From positions 124,001-188,000 of the forward strand of contig NZ_JAEIOS010000009.1 in NCBI RefSeq assembly GCF_016342265.1: a stretch of DNA of 64,000 bases, in the 5' to 3' direction. Below are positions 18,851 to 28,283 of the stretch, in pieces; position 1 is the stretch's first letter, and each line of letters begins with the position of its first letter. Origin of the DNA: Corynebacterium meridianum (GTDB taxonomy: Bacteria > Actinomycetota > Actinomycetes > Mycobacteriales > Mycobacteriaceae). A program made the position numbers and the translations under genes. The notes beneath the pieces are model-generated. The model was not told the origin of the DNA, made no database searches, and was given only the letters and a program-made list of their open reading frames with translations.

Positions 18851-19221
18851 GTTGGGGGTCTCCCTCTCCGGAGAATCGTCGAACATTGTTTTGCGGATCC
18901 ACTCCCGTTGCCGGGGGATCACCACGGGAGATTCTAACGAGGTCGCGGCCGATAACCCGCATTGATCGGATCTGTGGCGCGGATTCTCTTCCGTGAAAGT
19001 CCATTCGGAGAACCAAACCAGCCAATGCGTTGTTGCTGCACAGAACCGGTCGGAAATGCCCGTACAGGCATGAGGAAAGGCGGCGAGCTCCCCGCTCAAA
19101 CGATCAACCCTCTTCAGGGGAGGTGGGCGGCCCAGTATTCCCCGACCCGGACCGACAGGTGCCGCACCTTCGCTGTGGCCGGTACCGGGGGCGGGCCTGT
19201 CCGCCACGGACCCCGGGAACG
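18851..19221. other. Intergenic region upstream of the YkvI-like gene
   Basis: About 370 nt between the gatB terminator and the YkvI-like gene. A TAGAAT box on the minus strand (18937-18932) is the only promoter-like element I would propose. No gene, tRNA or repeat recognised. Confidence 0.4.
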
Positions 19222-19257
19222 CGAAACCGGTGGCGCGGAATCATCCCGCACCACCGG
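19222..19257 (-). terminator. Terminator of gatB
   Basis: On the minus strand a 12-bp stem (19257-19246 with 19238-19227, one G-T wobble) and a 7-nt loop are followed by TTT (19226-19224), 24 nt past the gatB stop. Confidence 0.65.
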
Positions 19258-19280
19258 CGGTACACGCGCTCAGCGTGAGA

Positions 19281-20786
19281 TCAGCGGCACTTCTCCGCGA
19301 TCAGCTTGTTCACCAGGGCGGGGTCGGCCTTGCCGCGGGTCGCCTTCATGACCGCACCGACGATGGCACCGCCCGCCTTGGCGTTCCCACCCCGGATCTT
19401 CTCCACGATGTCCGGGTTGGCGGCGAGCGCCTCGTCGACGGCCTTCTCGATGGCCCCGTCATCGCGGACCACCTCGAGGCCACGGGCGGCGACGACCTCA
19501 TCGACGTCGCCCTCACCGGCGAGGACGCCGTCGACGGCCTGGCGGGCGAGCTTGTTGGTCAGCTTCCCCTCCTTGACCAGGGCGGCGACGTGGGCGACCT
19601 GCGCAGGGGTGATGTCGAGCTGCTCGAGCTCGGCGCCCGACTCGTTGGCCTTCTGGGTGAGGTAGGACACCCACCAGGAGCGCGCCTCCGCGGGGGTCGC
19701 GCCCTCCTCGACGGTGGCGATGATGAGATCGAGCGCGCCGGCGTTGACGAGATCGCGCATCTCCGCGTCGGAGAGGTTCCATTCCTCGCGGATCCGGGCC
19801 TTGCGCACCCAGGGCAGCTCGGGCAGGGTCGCCCGGATCTCCTCGACCCACTCGCGCGGGGCGATCACCGGCGGGAGGTCCGGGTCGTTGAAGTAGCGGT
19901 ACTCCTCGGCGGTCTCCTTGATGCGTCCGGCCGTCGTCGATCCGTCCGTCTCGTGGTAGTGCCGGGTCTCCTGGCGGATCGATCCGCCGTCGGTGATGAC
20001 GCGTGCCTGGCGCTGCATCTCGTAGCGCACGGCCTGTTCGACGGACTTCAGGGAGTTGATGTTCTTGGTCTCGGTGCGGGTGCCGAACTCGGTCTGCCCG
20101 ATGGGCCGGAGGGAGAGGTTAGAGTCGACGCGCATGGAGCCCTGGTCCATCCGGGCGTCCGACACACCGAGTGCCTTGACCAGATCGCGGAGGGCGCTGA
20201 CGTAGGCCCGGGCGACCTCCGGGGCACGCTCACCGGCTCCCTCGATCGGCTTGGTCACGATCTCGATGAGCGGCACGCCGGCGCGGTTGCAGTCGACCAG
20301 GGAGGACGTGGCGCCCTGGATGCGGCCCTCAGCGCCACCGAGGTGGGTGAGCTTGCCGGTGTCCTCCTCCATGTGTGCCCGCTCGATCTCGACGCGCCAC
20401 GTGGTTCCGTCGTCGAGGACGACGTCGAGGTATCCGTCGTACGCGATGGGCTCATCGTACTGGGAGATCTGGTAGTTCTTCGGCTGGTCCGGGTAGAAGT
20501 AGTTCTTCCGGGCGAAGCGAGAGGACTCCGCGATCGAGCAGTTCAGGGCGAGGCCGATCTTGATCGCCCACTCGACACCCCTGGCGTTGACGACGGGCAG
20601 TGCACCCGGCAGCCCGAGGCTGACGGGATCGACGTTCGAGTTCGGGGCGGAACCGAAGTTCGCGGAGGACGCCGAGAACATCTTGGTCTCGGTCGCCAGC
20701 TCGACGTGCACCTCGAGTCCCATCACCGGGTCGAAGCGCGTGAGTACCTCATCGAAATCCATCAGATCATTTACCGGAGCAGTCAT
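19281..20786 (-). CDS. gatB: Asp-tRNA(Asn)/Glu-tRNA(Gln) amidotransferase subunit B
   Basis: GatB is the tRNA-binding and kinase subunit of the GatCAB amidotransferase, which converts Glu-tRNA(Gln) and Asp-tRNA(Asn) to the cognate amides. The 501-residue protein has the catalytic cradle domain with [12 protein letters not shown] near the N-terminus, the metal- and ATP-site segments ([38 protein letters not shown]), and the C-terminal helical and YqeY-like tail domains ([19 protein letters not shown]). It is separated from gatC/gatA by about 9.4 kb. A TAGACT -10 box ends 7 nt before the ATG, indicating leaderless expression from its own promoter. Confidence 0.96.
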   Translation of the reverse strand: MTAPVNDLMDFDEVLTRFDPVMGLEVHVELATETKMFSASSANFGSAPNSNVDPVSLGLPGALPVVNARGVEWAIKIGLALNCSIAESSRFARKNYFYPDQPKNYQISQYDEPIAYDGYLDVVLDDGTTWRVEIERAHMEEDTGKLTHLGGAEGRIQGATSSLVDCNRAGVPLIEIVTKPIEGAGERAPEVARAYVSALRDLVKALGVSDARMDQGSMRVDSNLSLRPIGQTEFGTRTETKNINSLKSVEQAVRYEMQRQARVITDGGSIRQETRHYHETDGSTTAGRIKETAEEYRYFNDPDLPPVIAPREWVEEIRATLPELPWVRKARIREEWNLSDAEMRDLVNAGALDLIIATVEEGATPAEARSWWVSYLTQKANESGAELEQLDITPAQVAHVAALVKEGKLTNKLARQAVDGVLAGEGDVDEVVAARGLEVVRDDGAIEKAVDEALAANPDIVEKIRGGNAKAGGAIVGAVMKATRGKADPALVNKLIAEKCR

Positions 20787-20881
20787 GTCCGACAGTCTAA
20801 CGGCTCACGGGCGGGGTCCGCGCGTCCACTCCCGACTTCGAGTCCGACCGACGGCACGGGAACATCCGGACCGCCGGCGAC

Positions 20882-21424
20882 TCAGATCCGCCCGGGGGTC
20901 GGTCCGAGCGCGAGCAGGAAGAAGATGATCAGCACGAACACCACGGAGACACCGATGATCAGTCCGTCCCGGTGCGGACTGTACCGGTCGGCGAACCATG
21001 CACCGGTCGCAGCTCCGGCGGTGTTGAGCATGAGGTCGTCGACATCCGAGTACCCGACGGCGAAGATGAACTGGAGCGTCTCGATGAGGAGACTCAGACC
21101 GAGACCGGTCAGCGCGGTCCGTCTGATCCGGTCGGCCCGATCCCGGAGCAGGAGGCACACCAGTGCACCGAAAGGAAGAAACAGGGCGATGTTTCCGGCG
21201 ATGTTGAGGGGCGGGCCGTACCAGACATGGGCGGTGAACAACTCACCGAAGGGGATCAGCCGGATGTCGCGGGTCCGGTGTGCCGCGGTGGACCAGAGAC
21301 CCGCGATGACGAAGATGAACTTGAACAGGGTCAGTACCGTGATGACGGCGATGTTGAGCGCCAGTGCGACCACGATGTGGCGGCGTTCGACCGGCAGACT
21401 CTCTGTGGGGGTCACGGTAGGCAT
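20882..21424 (-). CDS. VanZ-like membrane protein
   Basis: The 180-residue protein has four or five membrane helices and the VanZ-like core: DIRLIPFGE after the first helix, NIAGNIALFLPFGALVCLLL, then LIETLQFIFAVGYSDVDDLMLNTAGAATGAW, the conserved acidic helix-end motif of the family. VanZ proteins affect teicoplanin sensitivity in enterococci, but most homologues have no known role. The ATG at 21424 is chosen since TACACT ends 8 nt upstream (leaderless arrangement); an ATG at 21448 lies upstream of that box and would not be transcribed. Confidence 0.75.
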   Translation of the reverse strand: MPTVTPTESLPVERRHIVVALALNIAVITVLTLFKFIFVIAGLWSTAAHRTRDIRLIPFGELFTAHVWYGPPLNIAGNIALFLPFGALVCLLLRDRADRIRRTALTGLGLSLLIETLQFIFAVGYSDVDDLMLNTAGAATGAWFADRYSPHRDGLIIGVSVVFVLIIFFLLALGPTPGRI

Positions 21425-21473
21425 GGGGCCACAGTGTAGCCACCGCACCTGGACGGTCCCTGTGAATCAGCGG

Positions 21474-21505
21474 CGCCCCGGCGGGACGGTGTTCCCTCCG
21501 GGGCG
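21474..21505 (-). terminator. Terminator hairpin of pfkA
   Basis: An 8-bp GC stem (21474-21481 with 21498-21505) plus an inner GGGA/TCCC stem after one mismatch, 24 nt past the pfkA stop. It lacks a T run. Confidence 0.5.
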
Positions 21506-21528
21506 GCGATGAGGATGTTGGCGGTGTC

Positions 21529-22560
21529 TCAGCCAAACAGCGCCTGAGCGGTGCGGTAGCGTCCCTCCGGAACCCGCTTCAGCGTTCCGACGGCCTCCTC
21601 GAGGTCGATGAGGTTGATATGCTCACCCTTGAGGGCGACGACCTTGCCGAAGTCGCCGGTGTGGCAGGCACGTGCGGCGTGCACACCGTAGCGGGTCGCC
21701 AGAACCCTGTCGTAGGCGGTCGGGGTTCCGCCGCGCTGGATGTGTCCGAGCACCGTGGTACGGACGTCGTGTCCGGCGCGGGCCTGGATCTCGTCGGCGA
21801 TCTGCTGTCCCATGCCGGTGAAGATCTCGTGGCCGAACTGGTCCACTCCCCCGGACTTGAGCTCCATGGTGCCCTCCTTGGGCATGGCACCCTCGGCGAC
21901 GACGACGATGCCGTACTTCTCGCCCATCTGGAAGCGACGCTCCATCGCCTTGCAGATCTCGGCGATGTCGAAGGGCTGCTCGGGGATCACGATGTAGTGG
22001 GCACCGCCGGCCATGCCGGCGTGAAGTGCGATCCATCCGACGTGGCGACCCATGACCTCGACGATCATGACACGGTTGTGGGACTCGGCGGTGGTGTGCA
22101 GCCGGTCGATCGCGTCCGTGGCCACGGACACGGCGGTGTCGAATCCGAAGGTGTAGTCGGTTCCGTTGACGTCATTGTCGATGGTCTTGGGGACACCGAC
22201 GACCGGGATCCCGTTGTCGGAGAGCCACTTGGCGCCCTTCAGGGTGCCCTCGCCGCCGATCGGGATGAGGGCGTCGATCCCGGCGTCGGCGAGATTCGCC
22301 TTGATCTGGTCGAGCCCGTTCTTGAACCGGTCCGGGTGCAGTCGACCCGTACCGAGGATCGTCCCGCCCCGGAGAAGGATCCGGTCGATGGATTCATCAT
22401 CGTAGAGCTGAACACGGCGGTCCTCCATGAGACCAACCCAACCGTCCTGGTAACCGACGACAGTTGAGCCGTAGTCAGAACTAGCGGTGCGGACGATACC
22501 GCGGATGACAGCGTTGAGGCCGGGGCAGTCGCCGCCGGAGGTCAGTGTCGCAATTCGCAT
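21529..22560 (-). CDS. pfkA: 6-phosphofructokinase
   Basis: PfkA phosphorylates fructose 6-phosphate to the 1,6-bisphosphate, the committed step of glycolysis. The 343-residue protein has the N-terminal nucleotide loop [15 protein letters not shown], then [11 protein letters not shown], the catalytic [17 protein letters not shown] (Asp-Asn-Asp), [10 protein letters not shown] and the effector-side [15 protein letters not shown] Lys near GGEGTLKG in place of the usual Gly-Asp-Asp-Ser type suggests the actinobacterial ATP or polyphosphate/PPi-variant lineage, so the phosphoryl donor is not certain. A TAGGAT -10 box ends 7 nt before the ATG at 22560; an in-frame ATG at 22566 lies one nt after the box and is less likely. 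The upstream exporter gene ends 11 nt away. Confidence 0.95.
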   Translation of the reverse strand: MRIATLTSGGDCPGLNAVIRGIVRTASSDYGSTVVGYQDGWVGLMEDRRVQLYDDESIDRILLRGGTILGTGRLHPDRFKNGLDQIKANLADAGIDALIPIGGEGTLKGAKWLSDNGIPVVGVPKTIDNDVNGTDYTFGFDTAVSVATDAIDRLHTTAESHNRVMIVEVMGRHVGWIALHAGMAGGAHYIVIPEQPFDIAEICKAMERRFQMGEKYGIVVVAEGAMPKEGTMELKSGGVDQFGHEIFTGMGQQIADEIQARAGHDVRTTVLGHIQRGGTPTAYDRVLATRYGVHAARACHTGDFGKVVALKGEHINLIDLEEAVGTLKRVPEGRYRTAQALFG

Positions 22561-22570
22561 GTGACCCATC

Positions 22571-23989
22571 CTAGTCTGCCGAGCGGACGGATGCCCGTTC
22601 GGAAGACGACCTGAAGAAGGAAACGGACACAAAACCAAGGAAAAGTACGCACGCGGTGATGATGACGGCGTTGCCCATGGCGTTGCCGATCGACGTTCGC
22701 ACAGCTCCGATCTGCATCGCGGCACCGACGGCTGCGGCACCGATGACCGATCCGACCTGACGTGTGGTGTTGTACACACCCGACGCCGCCCCGAGCCGCT
22801 GCGGCGGCAGGTCGCGCATCGCGGTCGCGGAATTCGGCGACCAGATGAATCCGTGCCCGACACCCATGAGCAGAACCGGAACGAGAATCCACCAGACGGA
22901 CACCCCGTCCCGCATCACTGCCGCCAGCATCCCGACCGCCGCGGTCATCGCACCGAAGCCGACCATCGACAGGATCCGGGGATGGACGCGATCGGCCATC
23001 CGGCCGACGAAGGGCGAGAGGAAACCGGAGATCACGGCCGTGGGCACCAGCATGAGCCCGGATTTCTCCGCGCTCATCCCGAGCCCGTCCTGGAGGTAGA
23101 TCATCATGGGCAGGGCGATGGACGCGACGGCGAAGCCCATCGTCGCGATGGAGAACGCCCCGATGGAGAAGTTCCGGTTCCGGAAGATACCGAGCGGGAT
23201 CAGGGGATCCGACCCCTTCTCCCCCGCCGTGTGCTGCCGGTGCAGGAACAGGGCGAGCGACACCAGGCCCCCGGCGAACACGAACCAGATCCACGTCGGC
23301 CAGTGCAGCTTCGGTCCCTGCTGCATCGCGTAGACCACGCCGAACACGGCGAGCAGGGAGAGCAGGACGCTGAGCCCGTCCACCCGGCGCGTGACCGTGG
23401 GCATGGACGGCACCCACTTCGCCACCATCACCAGGCTCAGCACACCGAAGGGAATGTTGATGAAGAAGATCCACTGCCAGCCGAGGGTGCCGGTGATCAG
23501 GCCCCCGAGCAGCGGTCCGGCGAGCGAGGCGAACCCGGCGACGGCACCCCAGATGCCCATCGCGGCGCCCCGGCGTTCCCGGGCGAAGATCCGGTTGATC
23601 ACGCTCATCGTCTGCGGGGTGAGGATCGACGCGCCAAGCCCCTGGACGGCGCGCGCGGCGATCAGCCACTCGATGCTCGGCGCGAGTCCGCAGGCCAGTG
23701 AGGAGAGGGTGAAGATGACCATGCCGACGAGATAGACGTTGCGTTGCCCGTACCGGTCACCGAGACGCCCGGTGACCAGCAGCGGGACCGCGAACGTGAT
23801 GAGGTAGATCGAGGTCACCCAGACGACGGCGTTGAGTGAGGCGCCGAGTTCGGTCTGGAACTGGGGCGTCGCCACGGCCACGACCGTCTGGTCGAGGAGG
23901 ATCATGAAGAACCCGATGCACAGTGCGGCGAGGGCACGCCAGGCCTGTTTCTCGGGCAGGACGGGGGATGCGGGTCGGGTGTCGGTCAC
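22571..23989 (-). CDS. MFS drug exporter, DHA2 (EmrB/QacA) type
   Basis: The 472-residue major facilitator has 14 predicted helices: motif D1-like [14 protein letters not shown] in TM1, motif [17 protein letters not shown] after TM2, and motif [20 protein letters not shown] in TM5, which together are typical of DHA2 proton-coupled drug exporters. Substrate is unknown. The GTG at 23989 is preceded 6 nt upstream by a TAGGAT -10 box (24001-23996) overlapping the end of the preceding gene, so it has its own promoter despite close packing. It ends just upstream of the pfkA -10 box. Confidence 0.85.
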   Translation of the reverse strand: MTDTRPASPVLPEKQAWRALAALCIGFFMILLDQTVVAVATPQFQTELGASLNAVVWVTSIYLITFAVPLLVTGRLGDRYGQRNVYLVGMVIFTLSSLACGLAPSIEWLIAARAVQGLGASILTPQTMSVINRIFARERRGAAMGIWGAVAGFASLAGPLLGGLITGTLGWQWIFFINIPFGVLSLVMVAKWVPSMPTVTRRVDGLSVLLSLLAVFGVVYAMQQGPKLHWPTWIWFVFAGGLVSLALFLHRQHTAGEKGSDPLIPLGIFRNRNFSIGAFSIATMGFAVASIALPMMIYLQDGLGMSAEKSGLMLVPTAVISGFLSPFVGRMADRVHPRILSMVGFGAMTAAVGMLAAVMRDGVSVWWILVPVLLMGVGHGFIWSPNSATAMRDLPPQRLGAASGVYNTTRQVGSVIGAAAVGAAMQIGAVRTSIGNAMGNAVIITACVLFLGFVSVSFFRSSSERASVRSAD

Positions 23990-24004
23990 CGGCCCATCCT
24001 ACGA

Positions 24005-25297
24005 CTACAGCTGTTCCGCGTCCTCCGCTGTCGCTGCCCCCCGGTCGTTTCCGGTCCCGGGCCCCGGGTCGACCTCAGGCTGTGCCGGTGGCACGGTCCG
24101 GACTCCGCGGATCCCGGACCAGACGCCGAAGGGGAGGAAACTGAGACCGATGCCGAGGGCCGTGCGGTAGATGCCGAAGGCGGCTATCAGTGGTGCGGTC
24201 GCGGTGAGCCCGACCGGCTGACTGAGGCTTCCGGCCGCGGTGAACAGCGACAGCGTCCGCCCGCGCACCCGGTCGGGGACGGTCTCGGTGATCAGGACGA
24301 GGTGCAGTGGGCCGAAGAGCCCGGCTCCTATTCCGGCGAGCACCATACCGGTGAACACGAGCGGATCGTTTCCGAGTCCGCCCAGGAAGAGGAAAGCCAG
24401 GGTGAACAGGCCGACGGTGGTCGCCCAGAGCGTCCGTCGGCGCCGGGTGCCGAGCACGGTGGCAAGCCCGCCACCGACGACGAATCCGACGGCGTAGGTG
24501 GCGAGCACGGCCCCCATCACGGCCGGTGCGTCGACGGACTGGTAGTGGGCGGGCAGCAGGATCACCAGGTACGGGACGACGAGCATGGTGGACACCAGTT
24601 CCATGATGAGCAGAAGACGCACGATGGGGTGGGTGAGGAGGTCGCGCCACTGGCGAACGACGCTCATGTCGGGGACATCCGGGTCCGTGTCCCCCGCGTA
24701 GCCGCCGGTGTGCGCCACCCGCACGGTGGTGGTCAACGCTGCGGCGGCGAGCGAACAGCCCGCGGTGATCCACAGCACCGTGATCACCGGCTGCACCGCC
24801 ATCAGTACGCCTCCGAGTGCGGGCCCGATCAGCGCGGCGACACCCACGAGTGTCTGCATGATCCCGGCGAGTCTGTCCCGGGACACCCCGGACGTGGCCG
24901 AGACGTCGCCGAGCAGGGACTGTCTGGCGGCCATTCCAGGCACGTCACCGACGACACCGAACACGGCGAGCCCGATGAACCAGGCGAGCGTCAGTTCCAG
25001 GGAGGCGTCGACGGCGATGAGAGCGACGATGGACAGTCCGCTGATCACGTCCGAGATCACGCTCATGGGTTTGCGCCCGAGGGTGTCGATCAGCTGACCC
25101 CCGATGAAGGACACGATCAGCCCGGCGACCGCGGTGACCGCGACGACGGTTCCCGCGGCGGCGGGGTCCCCGGTGCGTTCGAGGATCAGCCACGGCCAGG
25201 CGATCAGCGCGATGGAGTTGCCGAACTGCGAGAGCCCCGCGGAGGAGAGGTACAGCCACGCGGAGGCGCGGTGCCGCGCCGGGGTTCCGGTCGTCAT
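24005..25297 (-). CDS. MFS exporter controlled by the adjacent MerR regulator
   Basis: This 430-residue protein has 12 predicted helices. The N-terminal half has AGLSQFGNSIALIAWPWLILERTGDP, and loop 2-3 has GGQLIDTLGRKPMSVISD (motif A). The overall pattern resembles the MFS_3/EntS-like exporters of siderophores, macrolides and other drugs. Its ATG overlaps the stop codon of the merR gene by four bases (ATGA at 25297-25294), so the two are co-translated. It is therefore probably induced by the ligand sensed by that regulator. Confidence 0.82.
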   Translation of the reverse strand: MTTGTPARHRASAWLYLSSAGLSQFGNSIALIAWPWLILERTGDPAAAGTVVAVTAVAGLIVSFIGGQLIDTLGRKPMSVISDVISGLSIVALIAVDASLELTLAWFIGLAVFGVVGDVPGMAARQSLLGDVSATSGVSRDRLAGIMQTLVGVAALIGPALGGVLMAVQPVITVLWITAGCSLAAAALTTTVRVAHTGGYAGDTDPDVPDMSVVRQWRDLLTHPIVRLLLIMELVSTMLVVPYLVILLPAHYQSVDAPAVMGAVLATYAVGFVVGGGLATVLGTRRRRTLWATTVGLFTLAFLFLGGLGNDPLVFTGMVLAGIGAGLFGPLHLVLITETVPDRVRGRTLSLFTAAGSLSQPVGLTATAPLIAAFGIYRTALGIGLSFLPFGVWSGIRGVRTVPPAQPEVDPGPGTGNDRGAATAEDAEQL

Positions 25298-26049
25298 CGT
25301 GCGACCTCCGTGCCCGTGAGCTGTCCGACCAGTTCGTTGAATCGGATGAGGGCCGGAGGGATGTCCTCCATGACGGAGTCGATCACCACCGATGCGGGGA
25401 ATTCTCCCCTCCGGAGTTCCTCCTCGTCGAGCCGTCGGATGTAGTCGGCCACCCGGCGGGCGGTCTCCACCACGAGAGGATCGTCCGGCTCCACCGTCCA
25501 CAGGTGGCTGACGTCGCGCAGCAGCACCCGGTACTCCGCGGACTCGAGGGCCTCGGTCGCCCACCGGACGCCGTCGTCGAACGTGTCCGGGAACACCGTC
25601 CGGTAGACCACCCACACCCGGCCGAGTGCACGGATGAACTCCTCGGCGACCCCGATCTCCCGCCACCGGCGGAACAGCGCCGCGTTCCCGTCGGACAGCC
25701 CGACGAGTTCCGGGGATTTCAGCCCGGCGAGATGTCTGCGCTGGCCGGAGATCACCTTCGCCTCCTCCGCGAGACGCTCGGCCACCCGTGACCGGACCCG
25801 GGTGAAGACCCCGGTGTCCACCTCGGAGACGCCGACGGGGAGCACCTCGAGGATGTCCGTCAACGTGAATCCCGCCTCGGCGAGGGACCTGACCCGGGCG
25901 AGCCGTACGGCGTCGGACGGGGCGTAAATCCGTCGCCCCGCACTGTCCCGGCCGGCGGGCGGCATGAGCCCGATGTCGTGGTAGTGCCGGATCGTCCGCA
26001 CCGAGACCCCCGCGAAGGCAGCGAGTTCGCTGATTGTCAGCATCGTCAT
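25294..26049 (-). CDS. MerR-family transcriptional regulator
   Basis: The 251-residue regulator starts with the MerR winged HTH (TISELAAFAGVSVRTIRHYHDIGLMPPAGRD, about residues 4-34, then RRIYAPSDAVRLARVRSL). A dimerisation helix and a C-terminal effector domain of about 150 residues without metal-binding Cys follow, so a drug or small organic ligand is more likely than a metal. The start is ATG 26049 (or ATG 26043) because the -10 box ends 7 nt upstream. It forms an operon with the downstream MFS exporter and almost certainly regulates itself through the 19-bp-spacer promoter. Confidence 0.88.
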   Translation of the reverse strand: MTMLTISELAAFAGVSVRTIRHYHDIGLMPPAGRDSAGRRIYAPSDAVRLARVRSLAEAGFTLTDILEVLPVGVSEVDTGVFTRVRSRVAERLAEEAKVISGQRRHLAGLKSPELVGLSDGNAALFRRWREIGVAEEFIRALGRVWVVYRTVFPDTFDDGVRWATEALESAEYRVLLRDVSHLWTVEPDDPLVVETARRVADYIRRLDEEELRRGEFPASVVIDSVMEDIPPALIRFNELVGQLTGTEVAR

Positions 26050-26056
26050 GGGCCCG

Positions 26057-26087
26057 AGCCTAGGCGCTGCCGTTGCGGCAGCCGCAA
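26057..26087 (-). promoter_or_regulatory. MerR-type promoter with 19-bp spacer and palindromic operator
   Basis: On the minus strand TTGCGG (26087-26082) is separated from TAGGCT (26062-26057) by 19 bp, too long for normal sigma-A recognition and the hallmark of MerR-activated promoters. The spacer holds a perfect palindrome, GCTGCCG-CAA-CGGCAGC (26082-26066). The -10 box ends 7 nt before the merR ATG. Confidence 0.8.
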
Positions 26088-26356
26088 GTGTCCGTCGCCC
26101 CCTCCAAGCTGGCGGTCCCCGCAGGACCACCGTACGGACGGTGGACGGGCCCGGCCGGGCGGGAGTGATCCTGATGTCGCCCGATCAGGCCGTGAACGCC
26201 GGGACCGCACACCCCGCCGTCGGGAACACCGACGCGATCGACCGCGCGGTGGCCGGGTCCGGTGTGCGGATCAACCGCCCACCGCCGGCCGGTATCGTTC
26301 CCGGCCGCCCCGTGGACGACGCGACATACGAACCTTCCGTCCGCGGGACGGTGTCC
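26088..26356. other. Gap between merR and btuF, no assigned gene
   Basis: The stretch has a regular G/C third-position rhythm in one plus-strand phase that could be a decayed gene, but no start site or family motif supports it. A short CCGTCC/GGACGG hairpin just past the btuF stop may help terminate the btu transcript. Confidence 0.35.
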
Positions 26357-27475
26357 CTAGCTGAAGTACTCCTGGCCCGGGACGGACGCCGGCAGCTTCA
26401 GCTCGGGGACGATGTCGGACGCGGGGACGAGCTCGAGGTGCTCCAGGCCCTTTCGGACGTGCTCGGCGGCGTCGATGTTCAGCGGGCCCGCGGTCCACAT
26501 CGCGTAGGGCAGGTTGATGAACCTGTTCTCCTTGACGGCCGGCAGGTCGCGGGTCACCGGGTTGGTGCGCAGCAGCTCGATCTTCTCGTCGAGTTCCTGT
26601 CCCGGGTACTCGACGAAGACGAATGCGTCGGGTGCGGAATCAGCGAGCTTCTCCCAGCTGACCTGGACCCAGGTGTCCTCGACGTCGTGTGCCCCGTTCT
26701 CGGCGCCGGCGGCGTCGAGGATCGACTCCGGGGCGCCGAAACGCCCGGAGGTGAACACGGCGTCCGTGCCGGAGTCGAAGAGGAATACCACGGGGCGGCT
26801 CTCGGGCTGCGGGGCGTCCTCCAGTGCCTTCAGGCGTTCGTTCTGGTCCCGGATCACGGACTGGGCGGTGTCCGGGTCCCCGACGATTGTGCCGATGTTG
26901 GCGAGGTCGGTCTCCACGGAGGTCCACGGGTCCACGATCCCGCGGGCGTCGGTGCCCTCCTGGCGGCACGCCTCGGTGAGGATGTAGGTGCCGATGCCCC
27001 GGTCGGCGAGGGAGTCGGGGGTGATGTTCTTCTCGTCCGACAGGCCGTAGCTCCAGCCGGCGACGTAGATGTCCGGCTGTTCGGCGACGATCTGCTCGAG
27101 CGAGGGGTACTTCTCGGCGACGTCCTTCAGTCCGTCGACGACGTCGGCTCCGTACTTGGCGGCGAGGATGTCACGGTCGCGCTGCACGGAGCTGACCTCG
27201 GCGATCCTGTCCCGGCCGCCGGCGGACAGGACGGTGGCGATGATGTTGCCGTCGTTGACGAAGAGCTTTTCGGTGGCGTCATAGGTGACCTCGGTGCCGC
27301 AGTTCTCCACGGTCACCGGTCCCTCTGCCGCTCCGGTGCCGGCCGCCGCCGTGGCTTTCGCGTCGCCCGCTGTCGTACCGGTTGAGTCGGTCGTGCCGGA
27401 GTCTCCTCCGGAGCATCCGGCGAGCAGGGTTGAGGTGGCCAGTACGGCGATGAGCGCCCTGGTCGTGTTCTTCAT
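26357..27475 (-). CDS. btuF: ABC transporter substrate-binding lipoprotein (cobalamin/corrinoid type)
   Basis: This 372-residue lipoprotein has a signal peptide ending in LLAGC (Cys21), a Gly/Thr/Ala-rich linker, and a periplasmic-binding domain of the FecB/BtuF class starting near EVTYDATEKLFVNDG with PSLEQIVAEQPDIYVAGWSYG. Such proteins deliver iron-siderophore, heme or B12 to FecCD-type permeases. Assignment to corrinoids is inferred from the cobalamin riboswitch ahead of the btuC-btuD-btuF cluster. It is the last gene, 40 nt after btuD. Confidence 0.8.
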   Translation of the reverse strand: MKNTTRALIAVLATSTLLAGCSGGDSGTTDSTGTTAGDAKATAAAGTGAAEGPVTVENCGTEVTYDATEKLFVNDGNIIATVLSAGGRDRIAEVSSVQRDRDILAAKYGADVVDGLKDVAEKYPSLEQIVAEQPDIYVAGWSYGLSDEKNITPDSLADRGIGTYILTEACRQEGTDARGIVDPWTSVETDLANIGTIVGDPDTAQSVIRDQNERLKALEDAPQPESRPVVFLFDSGTDAVFTSGRFGAPESILDAAGAENGAHDVEDTWVQVSWEKLADSAPDAFVFVEYPGQELDEKIELLRTNPVTRDLPAVKENRFINLPYAMWTAGPLNIDAAEHVRKGLEHLELVPASDIVPELKLPASVPGQEYFS

Positions 27476-27515
27476 GGTGTTCTCCTTGGTTGGATGGTGG
27501 GTGGTATTCGGACGG

Positions 27516-28283
27516 TCAGAGGGTGTCGACGATCAGGTGCGGGTTGCGCGCCTGATCCAGGTCCGCGATGAGGGCCCCGACGTCGAAGGCCGTCCGCATC
27601 CGCTCCGGGGTGAGCACCTGCCCGGACGGACCGGCGGCGAGGACGCCGTCCCCGTGCAGCAGGACGACGCTGTCGAAGTACACCATCGCGAGATCGAGGT
27701 CATGGACGGTGGCGATCACCGTCCGGCCCGTCGATCGCAGCACCCCGAGAAGGTGCAGTTGATGGTGGACGTCGAGGTGGTTGGTCGGCTCGTCGAGCAG
27801 GATCACCGGGGTCTCCTGGGCCAGGCCCCGGGCGAGAAGGACGCGTCGGCGCTGCCCTCCCGACAGCTGGTCGCACGGGCGGTCGATCTCGGTTTCCATT
27901 CCGACGAGCGCGAGGCTGTCGTGGACGATCTCGTTCTCGCAGCGGCCGCCGAACTCCCAGGGTCTCCGGTGCGGCAGCCTGCCGAGGGCCACCGTCTCGC
28001 CGACCGTGAGATCCCCGGGCGGGGTCTCCTCCTGTCCGACGAACGTGACCAGCTTCGCCCGTTTCCGGGGTGGAAGCCGGTGGACGTTCCGACCGTCGAT
28101 CTGGACCTCGCCGGAGTGGGGGCGGGTGATTCCGGCCAGGCACCGCAGCAGCGTCGATTTCCCGACGCCGTTGACGCCGACGATGGCTGTCATGGTGCCC
28201 GGCTCTGCTGCCCAGGTGACGTTCCGCAGGATCGTCGTACGCCCGATGCCGCAGTCCAGCGCGTGGATCTTCATCTCCGACAT
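27516..28283 (-). CDS. btuD: ABC transporter ATP-binding protein (cobalamin uptake)
   Basis: The 255-residue ATPase energises the permease. It has Walker A GVNGVGKST (36-44), the Q-loop FVGQEETPPGDLTVGE, the signature QLSGGQRRRVLLARGLAQ, Walker B VILLDEPTNHLD and the switch HDLDLAMVY. The ATG at 28283 shares one base with the btuC stop (TGATG), indicating translational coupling. Corrinoid specificity is inferred from the riboswitch upstream of the operon. Confidence 0.85.
   Translation of the reverse strand: MSEMKIHALDCGIGRTTILRNVTWAAEPGTMTAIVGVNGVGKSTLLRCLAGITRPHSGEVQIDGRNVHRLPPRKRAKLVTFVGQEETPPGDLTVGETVALGRLPHRRPWEFGGRCENEIVHDSLALVGMETEIDRPCDQLSGGQRRRVLLARGLAQETPVILLDEPTNHLDVHHQLHLLGVLRSTGRTVIATVHDLDLAMVYFDSVVLLHGDGVLAAGPSGQVLTPERMRTAFDVGALIADLDQARNPHLIVDTL

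Noticed and set aside
17717..18937. Plus-strand open frame of 406 codons opposite the YkvI-like gene
   Set aside because: Acidic, His/Asp/Glu-rich antisense translation of a membrane protein gene, a well-known artefact.
22561..22863. Upstream start of the pfkA frame at 22863
   Set aside because: Lies inside the preceding exporter gene; the kinase fold starts at 22560, just after a -10 box.
26048..27385. Plus-strand open frame of 445 codons across merR upstream DNA and btuF
   Set aside because: Covers the MerR operator and the antisense of btuF; no sign of a real protein.
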